Shown here: piece after piece, positions 1 through 9,741 of the stretch | Layout: each line of letters starts with the position of its first letter | Position numbering within the stretch: the first letter of the stretch is position 1 | Origin: Clostridium porci | GTDB taxonomy: Bacteria > Bacillota > Clostridia > Lachnospirales > Lachnospiraceae | Assembly (NCBI RefSeq): GCF_009696375.1 | Contig: NZ_VUMD01000016.1 | Coordinates: forward strand, 1-64,000 | Reading direction: 5' to 3' | Length of the DNA: 64,000 nt | Translations under genes and position numbers: made by a program | Notes under the pieces: generated by a model | What the model was told of the DNA's origin: nothing | Database searches by the model: none | Seen by the model: the letters and a program-made list of their open reading frames with translations, nothing else

Positions 1-128
<128 letters not shown>

Positions 129-387
129 AAGTTTCCTCTTCCCAGGCTTCCTTTACGCCCTTGGCTTAAAGGCTTCCCTTAAGAGTGTTTCTTGGTTAAG
201 ACTACTTCGCTTGGCTTTTTCGTTCTTTCCCGTCTTACTGTTGGTTCTGTTCTGGATTTCTCTCAATCCAAGGCCCTAACCCGGCCTTTGTTTTCTTAGA
301 ATTTTCAGGGTTTTACATACTGTTTAATCTTCAATTTTCAAGGTGCTTTCAACATTGACGCCAAAGCGTTTCAGCGGCAACTCCTCT

Positions 388-416
388 ATCTTATCACAAC
401 CATTCCGCTTTGTCAA
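388..416 (-). promoter_or_regulatory. rRNA operon promoter, proximal (P2)
   Basis: On the minus strand TTGACA (411-416) and TAAGAT (388-393) are separated by exactly 17 bases. Transcription would run leftward into the 16S gene after a leader of about 250 bases. The position in front of rrs and the perfect -35 box support a sigma-A rRNA promoter. Confidence 0.8.
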
Positions 417-482
417 TCCTTTTTTAACTGCTTTCAGAATATTTCCTTCCAGCATACCCCCACGTTAATGTGGCGGACTTTT

Positions 483-511
483 AATATAGCACTCCGGTTT
501 TCATTTGTCAA
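483..511 (-). promoter_or_regulatory. rRNA operon promoter, distal (P1)
   Basis: A second minus-strand sigma-A promoter with TTGACA (506-511), a 17-base spacer and TATATT (483-488), 95 bp upstream of the proximal one. Tandem promoters of this type are usual for rRNA operons. The remaining 512-712 is AT-rich and holds no gene that I can see. Confidence 0.8.
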
Positions 512-712
512 GAGAATTTGTATCACTTTTTCAAACAATTTGTAACTTTGTATTAAAAACTACTACATATGCATGTTTTTCTTGCTTTTCCTCTATAATT
601 TGTGGCAATAAGATAAAAGATGAATCACCGAAAAAAGAATCTTATCTTTTGCCGTTGATTTGCTTTTTAATTAATTGAATGTATGTTAAAAACAATTTAT
701 ACTGCTCTTATT

Positions 713-1429
713 CTAAAAAATCCCCCTCATTATCCCTCCAAAAAGGATCGAAAGTAGATTATAGCGGTAAAGGAAGTTAAGCCACCGGCTTTGGTTCACC
801 TGCTCTATCAGCATTCCTCCGGTTGGTGTGGCAGAGAAAAGCTTCATCAGAAATAGAGCCATCCACAAGAGCAATAGTCCGTAGGCCAGCCCCATCACTG
901 CGCCAGCAATATGATTCAGTCCATGTATGATCGGCAGCCGGGCAATAATATCCAGCCATTTTACCGCCAGATGAATCAGAATGAATACAATCAGAAACAA
1001 TACTGCGGATACAACCGCATTGATGAGCATATCAGCCAGATAGAGGCTAATATATTCCGCGAACTGACTGACTCCCAGCATATGATAAATCTCACTGTTG
1101 TTATTTTCCAGGAGAATTTCCTTTACCGGCTCCGGCAGATTCATTTTCTCAATGGATATTCTCTGGGCGGCAGGAATTCCCGTCTGATTTTCCGCAGGCG
1201 CTTCCCATCCAGCCGCTGAAAGAATGGCGTTGCCTGCGTTTTTCCGAATAGATGGGTTATCCTTTAAAAAATCAGTTATATAAGGTGTTGACAGTTTTAC
1301 AATTACTATAGTAAGAACCAAAGCTCCCAGAGATACGCATTGCTTCAGCAGACCACGGTAATGTCCATACAACATCATTCCAATTAAAAATATTCCTGCC
1401 CCTATGGACAGCCAATGCTCCAATATCAT
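713..1429 (-). CDS. CvpA family membrane protein
   Basis: A 238-residue protein with four predicted membrane segments (about residues 5-25, 30-50, 130-160 and 175-200). The arrangement, and the glycine-containing first helix followed by YRGLLKQ, match the CvpA (colicin V production) family. Members are small inner-membrane proteins of poorly defined role. The start is preceded by GAGGTGAT. It is the last gene of the minus-strand run that begins with pfkA, 40 bases after the HAD phosphatase. The middle segment (residues 55-125) is hydrophilic and is probably an external loop. Confidence 0.75.
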   Translation of the reverse strand: MILEHWLSIGAGIFLIGMMLYGHYRGLLKQCVSLGALVLTIVIVKLSTPYITDFLKDNPSIRKNAGNAILSAAGWEAPAENQTGIPAAQRISIEKMNLPEPVKEILLENNNSEIYHMLGVSQFAEYISLYLADMLINAVVSAVLFLIVFILIHLAVKWLDIIARLPIIHGLNHIAGAVMGLAYGLLLLWMALFLMKLFSATPTGGMLIEQVNQSRWLNFLYRYNLLSILFGGIMRGIF

Positions 1430-1469
1430 ATCACCTCTTCTTTCAGTTCCTGTTCATATTCATCTAAAT

Positions 1470-2297
1470 TTAACACAGTATTAGCCTTTCAATAGCGGCA
1501 GCCACTCCGTCCTGGTCGTTGGTTAAAGTCAGCTCATTAGCTGCCGCTTTGGCTGAATCCTGCCCGTTTTCCATAGCTATGCCAATCCCGGCTGCCTTCA
1601 GCATGGAAATATCATTTTCCCCATCTCCAAATGCCATGGTAGCTGTTCTTTTAATTCCCAGGTGATTAGCCAGCCATAGAAGAGCCTCTCCCTTAGTGGC
1701 TCCCTGGGCATTCAGCTCCAGATTATTATTCAGAGAAGAGCTTATGATAAGCCCCTCAACCTGTTTCAATTCCTCTCTTACAAGCTCCCTGTCCTCCGGC
1801 CTTAAAAAAAACACGTTCAGCTTTTCTACATCATAGCCAGTTTCTCTTACATAGGACTCTGTATCTGGTACGATATATCTGGTTTCACGGATCATTTTTT
1901 GAATAGCCGGTTCAATCCCATAATTATCCATATGCTCAATAAAAGCAGGCTGTGAAATGCCTCTTCCATTTATGTATGGATCGTACATCGCATGGTATTT
2001 CTTCAAAATGCCTATGAGTTCCAATACTGTTGCGTTAGAAAGAACACAGCTTTTAAGCACTTTTCTTGTATCCAGGTCAACTACAGCCCCTCCATTTGTT
2101 GTAATCGCATAGCGGATTCCTGGAATCTCCTGTACCTTCTTGGGTATACCGTCAACTGCCCTTCCTGTAGCAGGCACAATCCATATTCCCTTCTGCGAGC
2201 AGCGGCTTAGGACCTCCAGAGTGTGCTCTGAAATATTTTTTCGGCTGTCAAGTATGGTACCATCTAAATCAAAGGCGATGAGGCTGATATTTTTCAT
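1470..2297 (-). CDS. Cof-type HAD-IIB sugar-phosphate phosphatase
   Basis: A 275-residue HAD superfamily hydrolase of the Cof/IIB class. Motif I is FDLDGTI at residues 9-15 (nucleophile Asp), and the C-terminal motif IV is GDGENDISML near residue 225. The cap lies between them. Family members dephosphorylate sugar phosphates, flavin or pyridoxal phosphates; the substrate here cannot be read from sequence. The start overlaps the stop of the upstream TPR gene by four bases (ATGA), with AGGAGC eight bases before it, so the two are translationally coupled. Confidence 0.88.
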   Translation of the reverse strand: MKNISLIAFDLDGTILDSRKNISEHTLEVLSRCSQKGIWIVPATGRAVDGIPKKVQEIPGIRYAITTNGGAVVDLDTRKVLKSCVLSNATVLELIGILKKYHAMYDPYINGRGISQPAFIEHMDNYGIEPAIQKMIRETRYIVPDTESYVRETGYDVEKLNVFFLRPEDRELVREELKQVEGLIISSSLNNNLELNAQGATKGEALLWLANHLGIKRTATMAFGDGENDISMLKAAGIGIAMENGQDSAKAAANELTLTNDQDGVAAAIERLILC

Positions 2298-4543
2298 ATA
2301 AAATGCTCCTCTTTTAATATTAGCAGGCCCTCTTTGTCGTATTTGGATGAAAAAATTCCTGTAAGGCGCTTGAAAAAGGACGGATGTTCTGCCTTATCAG
2401 CTGCCTCCTCTATCAGCTCCTCCGCATTTTCTTTTATGAGAGGGATTCCATCCTCCTCCATAATCTCAATTCGCTCATAAAGGGCCAGCATACTTTTTCC
2501 TGAAATACTACAGTCGATTTCACCAGCATACTTACAAGCATACTTGGCGAATTCGTCAATGTCCATCTCCTCCTGCTCATCTTCATACTCTGGTTCTCCA
2601 GGCTTCCCAGAATTCTCCGCAGACGGAGGCGCCTCCCCATGCCATTTATAAGCAAGCGCGCTTTTGGAAGGGGCTGCTGCCTGTCTAGATTGTATCTGAA
2701 CCGGCTTTGGCTGGGCCGCAGGTTCACGCCCCGGCTTTGGCTGAGGCTTTGGTTCTGCCATAGACTGTGGCTTTCGCTCTCCTATAGACTGAGACTTTCG
2801 CTCAGGAATATCCCTTGGGGCGGAAGTCTGAGGCTCCATCTGCCGAGGTCTCGCGGTAGGAGCCTCCGGAGTGGCTCCGTCGTTAAGCGGAACAGGCCTT
2901 CCTGCATTTTCCCTCTTAAGCTCTATATGTCTTACAGGGCGATTGTCCTTCTCAGGCTCAGCTTTAGATACAGATTCCTCAACCGTCTGTGCCTTTGTAA
3001 GCTCAAACTGTTTCGCAAAACCGGGATAAATCTGGTAAAGCTTCTGCAAACGATCCGCAGAATCAATTAATACCACGTTCATGCCTGTCTCATCTCTGGC
3101 TATCAGCTGATTCAACTCCTGGAGGGTACTCTCGGCCATCACACCAGCCTGTTCCACGATGAGATCCTTGCCTGTAAGCTTATCTGCCACCGCAAAGACG
3201 CCCTTCAGATTCAGCTTTTCTCCAGTAATTTTGGCTGCCTGATTCTTAGAGCCTGTTTCCCTGTGGATCTTCTTTAAGGCATCCACCGCCTGTTTCAGTC
3301 CCTGCTCCGGCGTCTCTGCTTCTATCATGAGGCGGAAAGCTACAGGCGTAGCCGCTCCTCGCTTGATATCCCGTATATCGGTGAGCACTCGTGTCTGAGC
3401 CATCTCCAGTTCCGGCTGGAAGCTGGGCCCCTCTGAAAGCCTGGACATTTCAGAGGCAAGATTGGCCTGAGCCTCAGCCTCGTGAATCCGTGCTTTTAAT
3501 GCTTCATCGGATATGACCGACGGAGTAACAGGCTCCTGCGGCGTCCACTGGGAAGGTTCTGGCCCCTGGCCCTCCCCTGTTTCCTCAGGCTCTATGGTAA
3601 GCCGGGAGGACTCAGGCGTCTCATCTTCTTCGTCCTCAAAAAGCTCCTGCCTTCCCTCTCTGACAGGATGCTCGCCTTGTTCCTCATAACTGTCCTGGGG
3701 CCTATTTACAGAGGCTTCCTCATCAGCCTCTTGGCTGCTCCGGCTTTCATCTCTATATGCATCTCTCCGGCTTTCACTCTCAGGCTCCATGGTGTATGCA
3801 GCCTCCTGGCGGGCTCTGTAGGAAGGCTCCTGGTACCCGTAGGAAGCTGCCTCTGCCACAGTTCCTTCCTCGTACTCCCCAGATCCTCCCATATGGTATC
3901 CTTGCTCCACCGCCTTTAATCTGGCTTCATATTTATCCCGGTTCTCCACCAGGTCCATCTGATACTTTGTAAGTGGGGCCAGCTGCATCTTAAGCTCCAT
4001 GGCCTTATCCACGTACTTGCCCAAGCCAAACATAAGCATAATTTTATCGCAGGTCATTATGCAAAGATCGTCTAAGCCCGCCTCTCTGTAAAGCTCCGCC
4101 AGCTCGTAGAGCCACTTCTCATCCAGCTCCAGATTACAGTACTGCTCCAGCGTATGAATCAGCTGCTGGGCAGGAGCTCCCTTGGCGTCCAGAATCAGAT
4201 ACCGCAGTATATATTGCCTGGGATCATCAGGAGCCAAATCACAAAATTCCCTGTAATAATCTTCCGCCTCCCTGAGACTTCCCTCCTTAGCAGCCAGCTC
4301 CGCCAGCTTATACAGAAGCCGCTTCCCAATGGGCGCCCGCTCAAAGGCCAAAAGCAGAATATCCTTAGCCTCCTGATACTCCTCATTTTTCTCATAAATG
4401 GCAGCAGCCATGGACAGGATATTGATGTTGCGAACTCTGCGCCAGTCAATGGTGTCGGCGATCTTCATAGCTGTCACATAATCGCTCCTTGCCACCATTT
4501 TCTTAATCTGCTCAACCTTAATGTTAAACTCGTATTTATCCAT
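2294..4543 (-). CDS. TPR-containing protein with degenerate AAA-like C-terminal part
   Basis: About 749 residues from the chosen ATG, which has GGGAG nine bases upstream; a further ATG nine bases earlier sits directly on the ribosome-binding site and is less likely. Residues 1-180 are helical tetratricopeptide-like repeats. Residues 200-350 are acidic and low-complexity (rich in E, S, Q). Residues 360-520 resemble the back half of an AAA domain, with the pattern of a lid region, but I see no Walker A motif. A proline- and glutamine-rich linker (about 530-640) follows, then a helical tail. The function is unknown. It lies in the dnaX-recR operon and overlaps the next gene by four bases. Confidence 0.7.
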   Translation of the reverse strand: MDKYEFNIKVEQIKKMVARSDYVTAMKIADTIDWRRVRNINILSMAAAIYEKNEEYQEAKDILLLAFERAPIGKRLLYKLAELAAKEGSLREAEDYYREFCDLAPDDPRQYILRYLILDAKGAPAQQLIHTLEQYCNLELDEKWLYELAELYREAGLDDLCIMTCDKIMLMFGLGKYVDKAMELKMQLAPLTKYQMDLVENRDKYEARLKAVEQGYHMGGSGEYEEGTVAEAASYGYQEPSYRARQEAAYTMEPESESRRDAYRDESRSSQEADEEASVNRPQDSYEEQGEHPVREGRQELFEDEEDETPESSRLTIEPEETGEGQGPEPSQWTPQEPVTPSVISDEALKARIHEAEAQANLASEMSRLSEGPSFQPELEMAQTRVLTDIRDIKRGAATPVAFRLMIEAETPEQGLKQAVDALKKIHRETGSKNQAAKITGEKLNLKGVFAVADKLTGKDLIVEQAGVMAESTLQELNQLIARDETGMNVVLIDSADRLQKLYQIYPGFAKQFELTKAQTVEESVSKAEPEKDNRPVRHIELKRENAGRPVPLNDGATPEAPTARPRQMEPQTSAPRDIPERKSQSIGERKPQSMAEPKPQPKPGREPAAQPKPVQIQSRQAAAPSKSALAYKWHGEAPPSAENSGKPGEPEYEDEQEEMDIDEFAKYACKYAGEIDCSISGKSMLALYERIEIMEEDGIPLIKENAEELIEEAADKAEHPSFFKRLTGIFSSKYDKEGLLILKEEHFI

Positions 4544-4596
4544 CTTTTGCATCTCCCTATCGCAATTTCCGGTTTGGCAATAAGCACCCTGATGAT

Positions 4597-5193
4597 TTAT
4601 AATTCTGTTCTGCCTTCCAAGGCCCTAAGAAGCGTTACCTCATCAATATACTCCAGATCTCCGCCAACAGGCACACCGCTGGCAATTCTGGTGACCTTTA
4701 TTCCTGTAGGCTTAATCAGTTTGCTTATATACATGGCTGTAGTTTCTCCCTCCAGACTGGAATTAGTTGCTATGATGACCTCCTCTACCTCAGACTGAAG
4801 CCGCTGCATCAATTCCTTTAGCTTAATATCATTGGGGCCAATTCCAAGCATAGGGGAAATAGCTCCGTGAAGCACATGATAGACCCCTTCATATTTGCCC
4901 GTCTTTTCATAAGCAGCCAAATCCCTGGTGTTCTCCACTACCATAATGATCTTGTGATCCCTTCTGTCACTGCTGCAAATAGGACACAGTTCCTGATCCG
5001 TAAGGGTAAAGCATTCTTTGCAGTAACGGACATTCTTCTTGGCTCCTGTCATAGCGCCTGCCAATTCTTCCACCTGTTCCATTGGCATATTAATAATGTG
5101 AAATGCCAGTCTCTGAGCCGATTTGGCCCCTATCCCCGGAAGCTTTGACAGCTCCTGGATTAATTTAGTGATTTGACTGCTGTAATAATCCAT
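4597..5193 (-). CDS. recR: Recombination protein RecR
   Basis: A 198-residue protein of normal RecR length. It has an N-terminal helix-hairpin-helix ([15 protein letters not shown]), a zinc finger with cysteines in CKEC and CPIC (about residues 57-72), a Toprim domain ([15 protein letters not shown] onward) and a C-terminal tail. RecR acts with RecF and RecO to load RecA on gapped DNA. The start ATG shares one base with the ybaB stop (TGATG). The order dnaX-ybaB-recR is the classic conserved cluster. Confidence 0.97.
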   Translation of the reverse strand: MDYYSSQITKLIQELSKLPGIGAKSAQRLAFHIINMPMEQVEELAGAMTGAKKNVRYCKECFTLTDQELCPICSSDRRDHKIIMVVENTRDLAAYEKTGKYEGVYHVLHGAISPMLGIGPNDIKLKELMQRLQSEVEEVIIATNSSLEGETTAMYISKLIKPTGIKVTRIASGVPVGGDLEYIDEVTLLRALEGRTEL

Positions 5194-5537
5194 CAGAAGG
5201 GGAAACCTCCGCCTAGGCCGCCTGTAAGTTTAGCCATAGCTTCGCTGCTCTCTGCTTCCATCTGACGGAATGCCTCGTTAGTAGCCGCTACAATTAGATC
5301 CTCTAACATTTCAATATCGTCCGGATCTACCACCTCCTCTGCCAGCTTTACAGATACCACTTCCTTTTTTCCCGATACAGTTACAGTAACCGCGCCGCCT
5401 CCGGAGGCCGCCGTGTATTCCCTGCTCTCCAACTCCTTTGTTGTCTCCTCCATCTGGCGCTGCATACGCTGTGCCTGCTTCATAAGGTTATTCATATTGC
5501 CAGGCATGCCGCCTGGAAATCCGCCACGTTTCGCCAT
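5193..5537 (-). CDS. YbaB/EbfC family nucleoid-associated protein
   Basis: A 114-residue protein with a glycine- and methionine-rich N-terminus ([20 protein letters not shown]), the core [20 protein letters not shown], and a glycine-rich C-terminus. This is the YbaB/EbfC DNA-binding fold, a small dimeric protein that coats DNA and is found almost always between dnaX and recR, as here. It overlaps the recR start by one base. The spacing from dnaX is 83 bases. Confidence 0.95.
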   Translation of the reverse strand: MAKRGGFPGGMPGNMNNLMKQAQRMQRQMEETTKELESREYTAASGGGAVTVTVSGKKEVVSVKLAEEVVDPDDIEMLEDLIVAATNEAFRQMEAESSEAMAKLTGGLGGGFPF

Positions 5538-5620
5538 GGTGTTTTCCTCCTGTTATCTTACTCTTTTTATAGCTATGAACGCTTAAACCGTTTCCTTTAA
5601 GCCCCTGTGCGCTGCTTCTG

Positions 5621-7237
5621 TTAATCTTCCTCTATTATATCTATATGAATCTTTTCCTTCAGCTCTTCCTCTGTAACATAGATCGTATTCAGCCGTTCTC
5701 CCCGTCCAGCAAGCCTAGTCTTAAAATAGATAGCCCTTCCGTAACTGGCCTCCACATACCGTTCCAGCTCGCCGATGACCTTAGGACGTTTCCCCATATC
5801 ATAGCTCATGGAATCCATAAAAACAATGGTAAGGCAGCCTTCTCCTCCTGGCTCTACCACAGTGTCCCTCAGATAGGATTTGGCCCCTCCTCCGATGCTT
5901 CTTACAATTTTGGCCCATTCATTGCGAACCAGCTTTAAATCCTCCATCTGAGCCGGCGGAAGAGCTACCCGCTCCGGAGGCGTCTCTGTCTCTACCGGGT
6001 GGGACGCAGATACCTGACGCATTTCCATAGCCGCGGTACAGCCATCAGGACTTGAAGCCGGGATGGCAATCCGGCCTGCCTCCAAATCCTCCAGCTGGGC
6101 CTCCAGCGCTCCCAGACGCTGAAGGATTCCATCCAGATCAGGTTCCATGGCCGGGCGGGTAAGCTTGATTAAAGCCACCTCCACCAGCACCCGCTTCTGA
6201 GCGGCATAGCGCAGTTGGTTGGAAAGCTCAGAAAATACCCGGATGTAACGCATCAGAGTAGGGCCATCAGACCGGGAAGCGTCCTCTTTCAGCAGCTTTC
6301 TATTCTCCTCCGACATATCCACAAGGCCTTCCACATCATCCGAGCTTCGGATCAGCAGGAGATTCCTCATATACCAGATAAAGTCTGTGACAAACTGTCC
6401 CAGCTCTCTGCCCTGGATCAGGATTTCTTCCAGACTGCAGATGCAGTCTCTGGTTCTGCCCTCCCGGACGGCATTGAACATCTGGCTGAATACCGCTGTG
6501 TCTACGGCTCCCAGCACCTCCAGAACATTTTCGTAGGTCAGAAGCTTCCCATAATGGAAAGCCGCACACTGATCCAAAAGGCTTAAGCCGTCTCTCAGGG
6601 AGCCGTCCGCAGCCTTGGCAACGTACATGAGAGCCTTGTCTTCCACTTCGATGGCTTCCGCCTGGGTCAGCTCCCGCAGGCGAGCGGCTATGGTTTCCAG
6701 GGAAATGCGTTTAAAATCATAGCACTGGCATCTGGAGAGAATGGTTACGGGAATCTTGTGAACCTCCGTTGTGGCAAGTATAAAGATAACGTAGGAGGGC
6801 GGCTCCTCCAGGGTTTTTAGCAGAGCGTTGAATGCTCCGATGGACAGCATATGAACCTCGTCGATGATATATACCCGGTATCTTCCCTCAGTGGGAGGAT
6901 ACTGAACCTGATCCCGGATATCTCGGATATTTTCCACGCCGTTATTGGAGGCAGCGTCGATTTCCACTACATTCATAGAGGACCCGGAAAGGATCGCCTG
7001 GCAGGTTGGACATTCATTGCAGGGACTGCCGTCCACAGGACGCTCACAGTTGACAGCTCTCGCATATATCTTGGCAATACTGGTTTTTCCGGTGCCTCTT
7101 GTTCCGCAGAACAAATAGGCATGACCGATACGCTCCGACGTTATTTGATTTTTAAGAGTCTGAACAATAGGCTCCTGTCCTTTTACATCTTCAAAGGAAA
7201 CAGGACGCCATTTGCGGTATAACGCCGTATATGACAT
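5621..7237 (-). CDS. dnaX: DNA polymerase III subunit gamma/tau
   Basis: A 538-residue clamp-loader ATPase. Walker A is GTRGTGKTS (about residues 45-53), followed by the zinc-binding cysteines (CERPVDGSPCNECPTC), Walker B/DEVH (IDEVHMLS) and the SRC sensor (LSRCQCYDFKR). Domain III follows to about residue 360, then a variable linker and a C-terminal domain (residues 415-520) like the tau end that contacts the polymerase. A TAAGGAGTAATCACC sequence precedes the ATG. I saw no long A or T run that would suggest a gamma/tau frameshift site. It lies 39 bases after pfkA. Confidence 0.96.
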   Translation of the reverse strand: MSYTALYRKWRPVSFEDVKGQEPIVQTLKNQITSERIGHAYLFCGTRGTGKTSIAKIYARAVNCERPVDGSPCNECPTCQAILSGSSMNVVEIDAASNNGVENIRDIRDQVQYPPTEGRYRVYIIDEVHMLSIGAFNALLKTLEEPPSYVIFILATTEVHKIPVTILSRCQCYDFKRISLETIAARLRELTQAEAIEVEDKALMYVAKAADGSLRDGLSLLDQCAAFHYGKLLTYENVLEVLGAVDTAVFSQMFNAVREGRTRDCICSLEEILIQGRELGQFVTDFIWYMRNLLLIRSSDDVEGLVDMSEENRKLLKEDASRSDGPTLMRYIRVFSELSNQLRYAAQKRVLVEVALIKLTRPAMEPDLDGILQRLGALEAQLEDLEAGRIAIPASSPDGCTAAMEMRQVSASHPVETETPPERVALPPAQMEDLKLVRNEWAKIVRSIGGGAKSYLRDTVVEPGGEGCLTIVFMDSMSYDMGKRPKVIGELERYVEASYGRAIYFKTRLAGRGERLNTIYVTEEELKEKIHIDIIEED

Positions 7238-7276
7238 GGTGATTACTCCTTATTCCTTATATAGTTAGGTTAGGCT

Positions 7277-8356
7277 TTACTCATCTCCAAAGCTGATTCC
7301 TACCATCTTGGCCTCCTGGATCATGGAGCATTGTGGGTCTACTGTCTTAAGCTTTCCTGCCACCTCCGAAAGAGGAACCTTGTTAATATTGTTATTCTTA
7401 ACCACTACCATATATCCATATTCTTTGTCTCGGATCAATCTGGCTGCCACGGCTCCCATCCGGGTAGCGAGAACCCGGTCATAGGAGCAGGGCTCCCCTC
7501 CTCTTTGCATATGGCCCGGTACCGTTACCCGAACCTCCATGCCTGTTGTCTCCTGAATTCTGGCTCCGATTTCGTAAGCCACCGAAGGGTAAATGACGCT
7601 GCTCTTTTTCTTTTCCTTTAGCTCCTTCTTGGTCATCCCAGCATCCTCCCTGGAAATGGCCCCTTCCGCAACAGCAAGAATAGAAAAGCGTTTGCCTGCC
7701 TTCGAGCGCTTCATCAAAGCCTCACAGACAAGATTGATATCGTATGGAATCTCCGGCAGAAGGATGATGTCCGCGCCTCCGGCCAGCCCCGCATATAAGG
7801 TAAGCCAGCCTACCTTGTGACCCATGACCTCTACGATGAACACACGGCCATGGGAAGCTGCAGTGGTGTGTATGCAATCAATGGCATTCGTCGCTACATC
7901 CACAGCGCTTTGAAAGCCAAAGGTCATATCTGTGCCCCACAAGTCATTGTCTATGGTTTTTGGAAGAGAGACAATATTAAGCCCCTCCTGACTAAGCATG
8001 TTAGCTGTTTTCTGGCTTCCGTTGCCTCCCAGAACTACGAGACATTCCAGCTTCAGCTTCTTATAGGTGTGCTTCATGGACTCTACTTTGTCCAGTCCAT
8101 TCTCATCAGGAACGCGCATCTGCTTGAAGGGCTGACGAGAGGTTCCAAGAATCGTTCCTCCCTGAGTCAAAATACCAGAAAAGTCAGAGGGCTTCATAAC
8201 CTGATAGTCAGCGTACATCAGGCCCTTATAACCATCCTCAAATCCGATAATCTCCACGTCGTCAACCATGTTGTACAAGGACTTTGCTACGCCGCGCATA
8301 GTAGCGTTCAGTGCCTGACAGTCTCCGCCGCTGGTCAGCATTCCAATTCTTCTCAT
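7277..8356 (-). CDS. pfkA: 6-phosphofructokinase, group III type
   Basis: A 359-residue phosphofructokinase. The N-terminus has LTSGGDCQALNATMRG, then GGNGSQKTA at the phosphoryl-donor loop and PKTIDNDLWGTD around the catalytic aspartate. ATP enzymes usually have GGDGS with PGTIDND, while pyrophosphate enzymes have GGDDT with PKTIDND. The mix seen here (glycine in the first motif, lysine in the second) is typical of group III enzymes, most of which use ATP. The donor is therefore probably ATP, but assay would be needed to be sure. A GGAGG lies nine bases before the ATG. It leads the dnaX operon. Confidence 0.93.
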   Translation of the reverse strand: MRRIGMLTSGGDCQALNATMRGVAKSLYNMVDDVEIIGFEDGYKGLMYADYQVMKPSDFSGILTQGGTILGTSRQPFKQMRVPDENGLDKVESMKHTYKKLKLECLVVLGGNGSQKTANMLSQEGLNIVSLPKTIDNDLWGTDMTFGFQSAVDVATNAIDCIHTTAASHGRVFIVEVMGHKVGWLTLYAGLAGGADIILLPEIPYDINLVCEALMKRSKAGKRFSILAVAEGAISREDAGMTKKELKEKKKSSVIYPSVAYEIGARIQETTGMEVRVTVPGHMQRGGEPCSYDRVLATRMGAVAARLIRDKEYGYMVVVKNNNINKVPLSEVAGKLKTVDPQCSMIQEAKMVGISFGDE

Positions 8357-8515
8357 ATCGCACTTCCTCCCTATCAGACTTTTTCTTTACTTGTTATAAG
8401 CTGGTGAATGGTCTATTATTCCCATTTTGTAATTATAACCGAAAGGAACCCCTGGGGCAAGTATAAATTAAAGCTTATGGCCGAAACAGCAAGGCTGACC
8501 CCCGGATATCAAACA

Positions 8516-8573
8516 AAGGGGATATAAATCTGCCGGCACAGCATATCCGTATCGTCAGATTTATATCCCCTTT
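8516..8573 (-). terminator. Terminator of the SRP RNA gene
   Basis: An 18-bp inverted repeat (AAAGGGGATATAAATCTG and its complement) begins about eight bases beyond the SRP RNA 3' end and is followed on the minus strand by a T-rich tail. Its size and position fit an intrinsic terminator for the small RNA. Confidence 0.75.
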
Positions 8574-8580
8574 ATTTTAA

Positions 8581-8848
8581 TTCCACGCGCCTTGCTTTGT
8601 GTAATGGCCACGGACGTTACTCATGCAGTTAACTCAGTCCAGGCGACCTTACGGCACACGGGAGCTTCTGCTTAGTGCTGCTGCATTCCTGCCCTGACAC
8701 GGTTCACAGATTCCCGTTGCGTAAGACCCAAACGTCAACGCCACTTGCATAAGGCAGCTTCGCAGCCCATTACCCGGGGCAAGGCATCACCCCTGCTGGA
8801 GCGGTTTGCAGGTACAGGGCACCGCTATCTCCCCGGCTGCGTGGAAGC
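8581..8848 (-). ncRNA. ffs: Signal recognition particle RNA, long form with Alu domain
   Basis: On the minus strand the RNA begins CTTCCACGCAGCC and ends GCGCGTGGAA, which pair to close the molecule. The Alu-domain signature GGTGCCCTGTACCTGCAA lies near the 5' end, and the S-domain tetraloop/asymmetric loop GTCAGGGCAGGAATGCAGCAG near the middle. Length is about 268 nt, like Bacillus scRNA and unlike the 4.5S form. It binds Ffh for co-translational targeting. It stands alone between tadA and pfkA. Confidence 0.93.
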
Positions 8849-8967
8849 TTTATAACTGAATCAGGCCTGTGAAGATAACCGGAATCCGGTCAAAGCTTCA
8901 CAATCGCCTGTTTAGTATACTCTGCACAGGACTATTTGTCAAGGGGGCGATAGCAGCCCGTCTCCTA

Positions 8968-9630
8968 TTAGCCCTTATCCGCATCCTTAGCCCGCCTTAA
9001 ATCCTGAAAAAATTCCTTCATTAACAGAGAGCACTCCTCTCCTAAAATTCCCATCTCTGTTTCTGTCTGGTGATTAAAGCCCGGCTGGTGAAGCAGATCC
9101 AGAACGGAGCCGGCACAGCCGGCTTTGGGATTGGCGCAGCCCATCACAACCCTGGGAATTCGGGCCTGGACAATGGCTCCGGCACACATGGGACAGGGTT
9201 CCAGGGTTACATACAAAACGCAGTCCTCCAGCCGCCAGTCCCCCAGCTTTTTACAGGCTTTTCGGATAGCAGACACCTCGGCGTGAGAAAGGACATTCTT
9301 ATCCGCATTCCGGCGGTTATAGCCTCTTGCTATAATCTTTCCACGCCGGACCAGAACGCAGCCAATGGGCACATCCCCTGTACAGGCTGCTTTCCTGGCC
9401 TCTCCAAGGGCCTTTCTCATAAACATCTCATCCTGCTTTCGTTTGGCTTCTTCCAGAATATGAGCCTGTTCTTCTGCCATTCTTTTCTTTTCCATACGCT
9501 GCTCCCAACGGCGCTGCTTCGTGGCACGGCCTTTTTCTTCCTGAGTGAGAGCGCCAACGCCAGGGCTGCTGTTGCTTGCGTCCCCATCAGATGTCAGCAG
9601 CTCTCCAGTTTTGATTGACTCTGTTGTCAT
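8968..9630 (-). CDS. tadA: tRNA-specific adenosine deaminase TadA with N-terminal extension
   Basis: A 220-residue protein. Residues about 68-215 are a standard TadA: HAEVSAI carries the zinc ligand and catalytic glutamate, and PCPMCAGAI the two zinc cysteines. The enzyme converts A34 to inosine in tRNA-Arg(ACG). Residues 1-67 are an added hydrophilic, glutamate- and arginine-rich helical extension that most TadA proteins lack. The upstream ATG has a GAGGAAG site six bases before it, so the extension appears to be translated. The normal domain would begin near MFMRKALGEARKA. Confidence 0.9.
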   Translation of the reverse strand: MTTESIKTGELLTSDGDASNSSPGVGALTQEEKGRATKQRRWEQRMEKKRMAEEQAHILEEAKRKQDEMFMRKALGEARKAACTGDVPIGCVLVRRGKIIARGYNRRNADKNVLSHAEVSAIRKACKKLGDWRLEDCVLYVTLEPCPMCAGAIVQARIPRVVMGCANPKAGCAGSVLDLLHQPGFNHQTETEMGILGEECSLLMKEFFQDLRRAKDADKG

Positions 9631-9741
9631 AAGCTTCTTCCTCTTTTTTTTCAGCTTTCAATATGCTATACTAACAAAACAGATATATGTTTTATTATAT
9701 AGAACAAACCAGGAAATGAAAAGGTGCAGGTTATAAGAATT

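Noticed and set aside
911-1219. Plus-strand open frame of 102 codons
   Set aside because: It lies opposite the CvpA gene, has no family features and an unlikely composition; it is a shadow.
5621-7237. Programmed frameshift in dnaX giving gamma and tau
   Set aside because: No run of six or more A or T and no clear slippery heptamer was seen in the coding strand.
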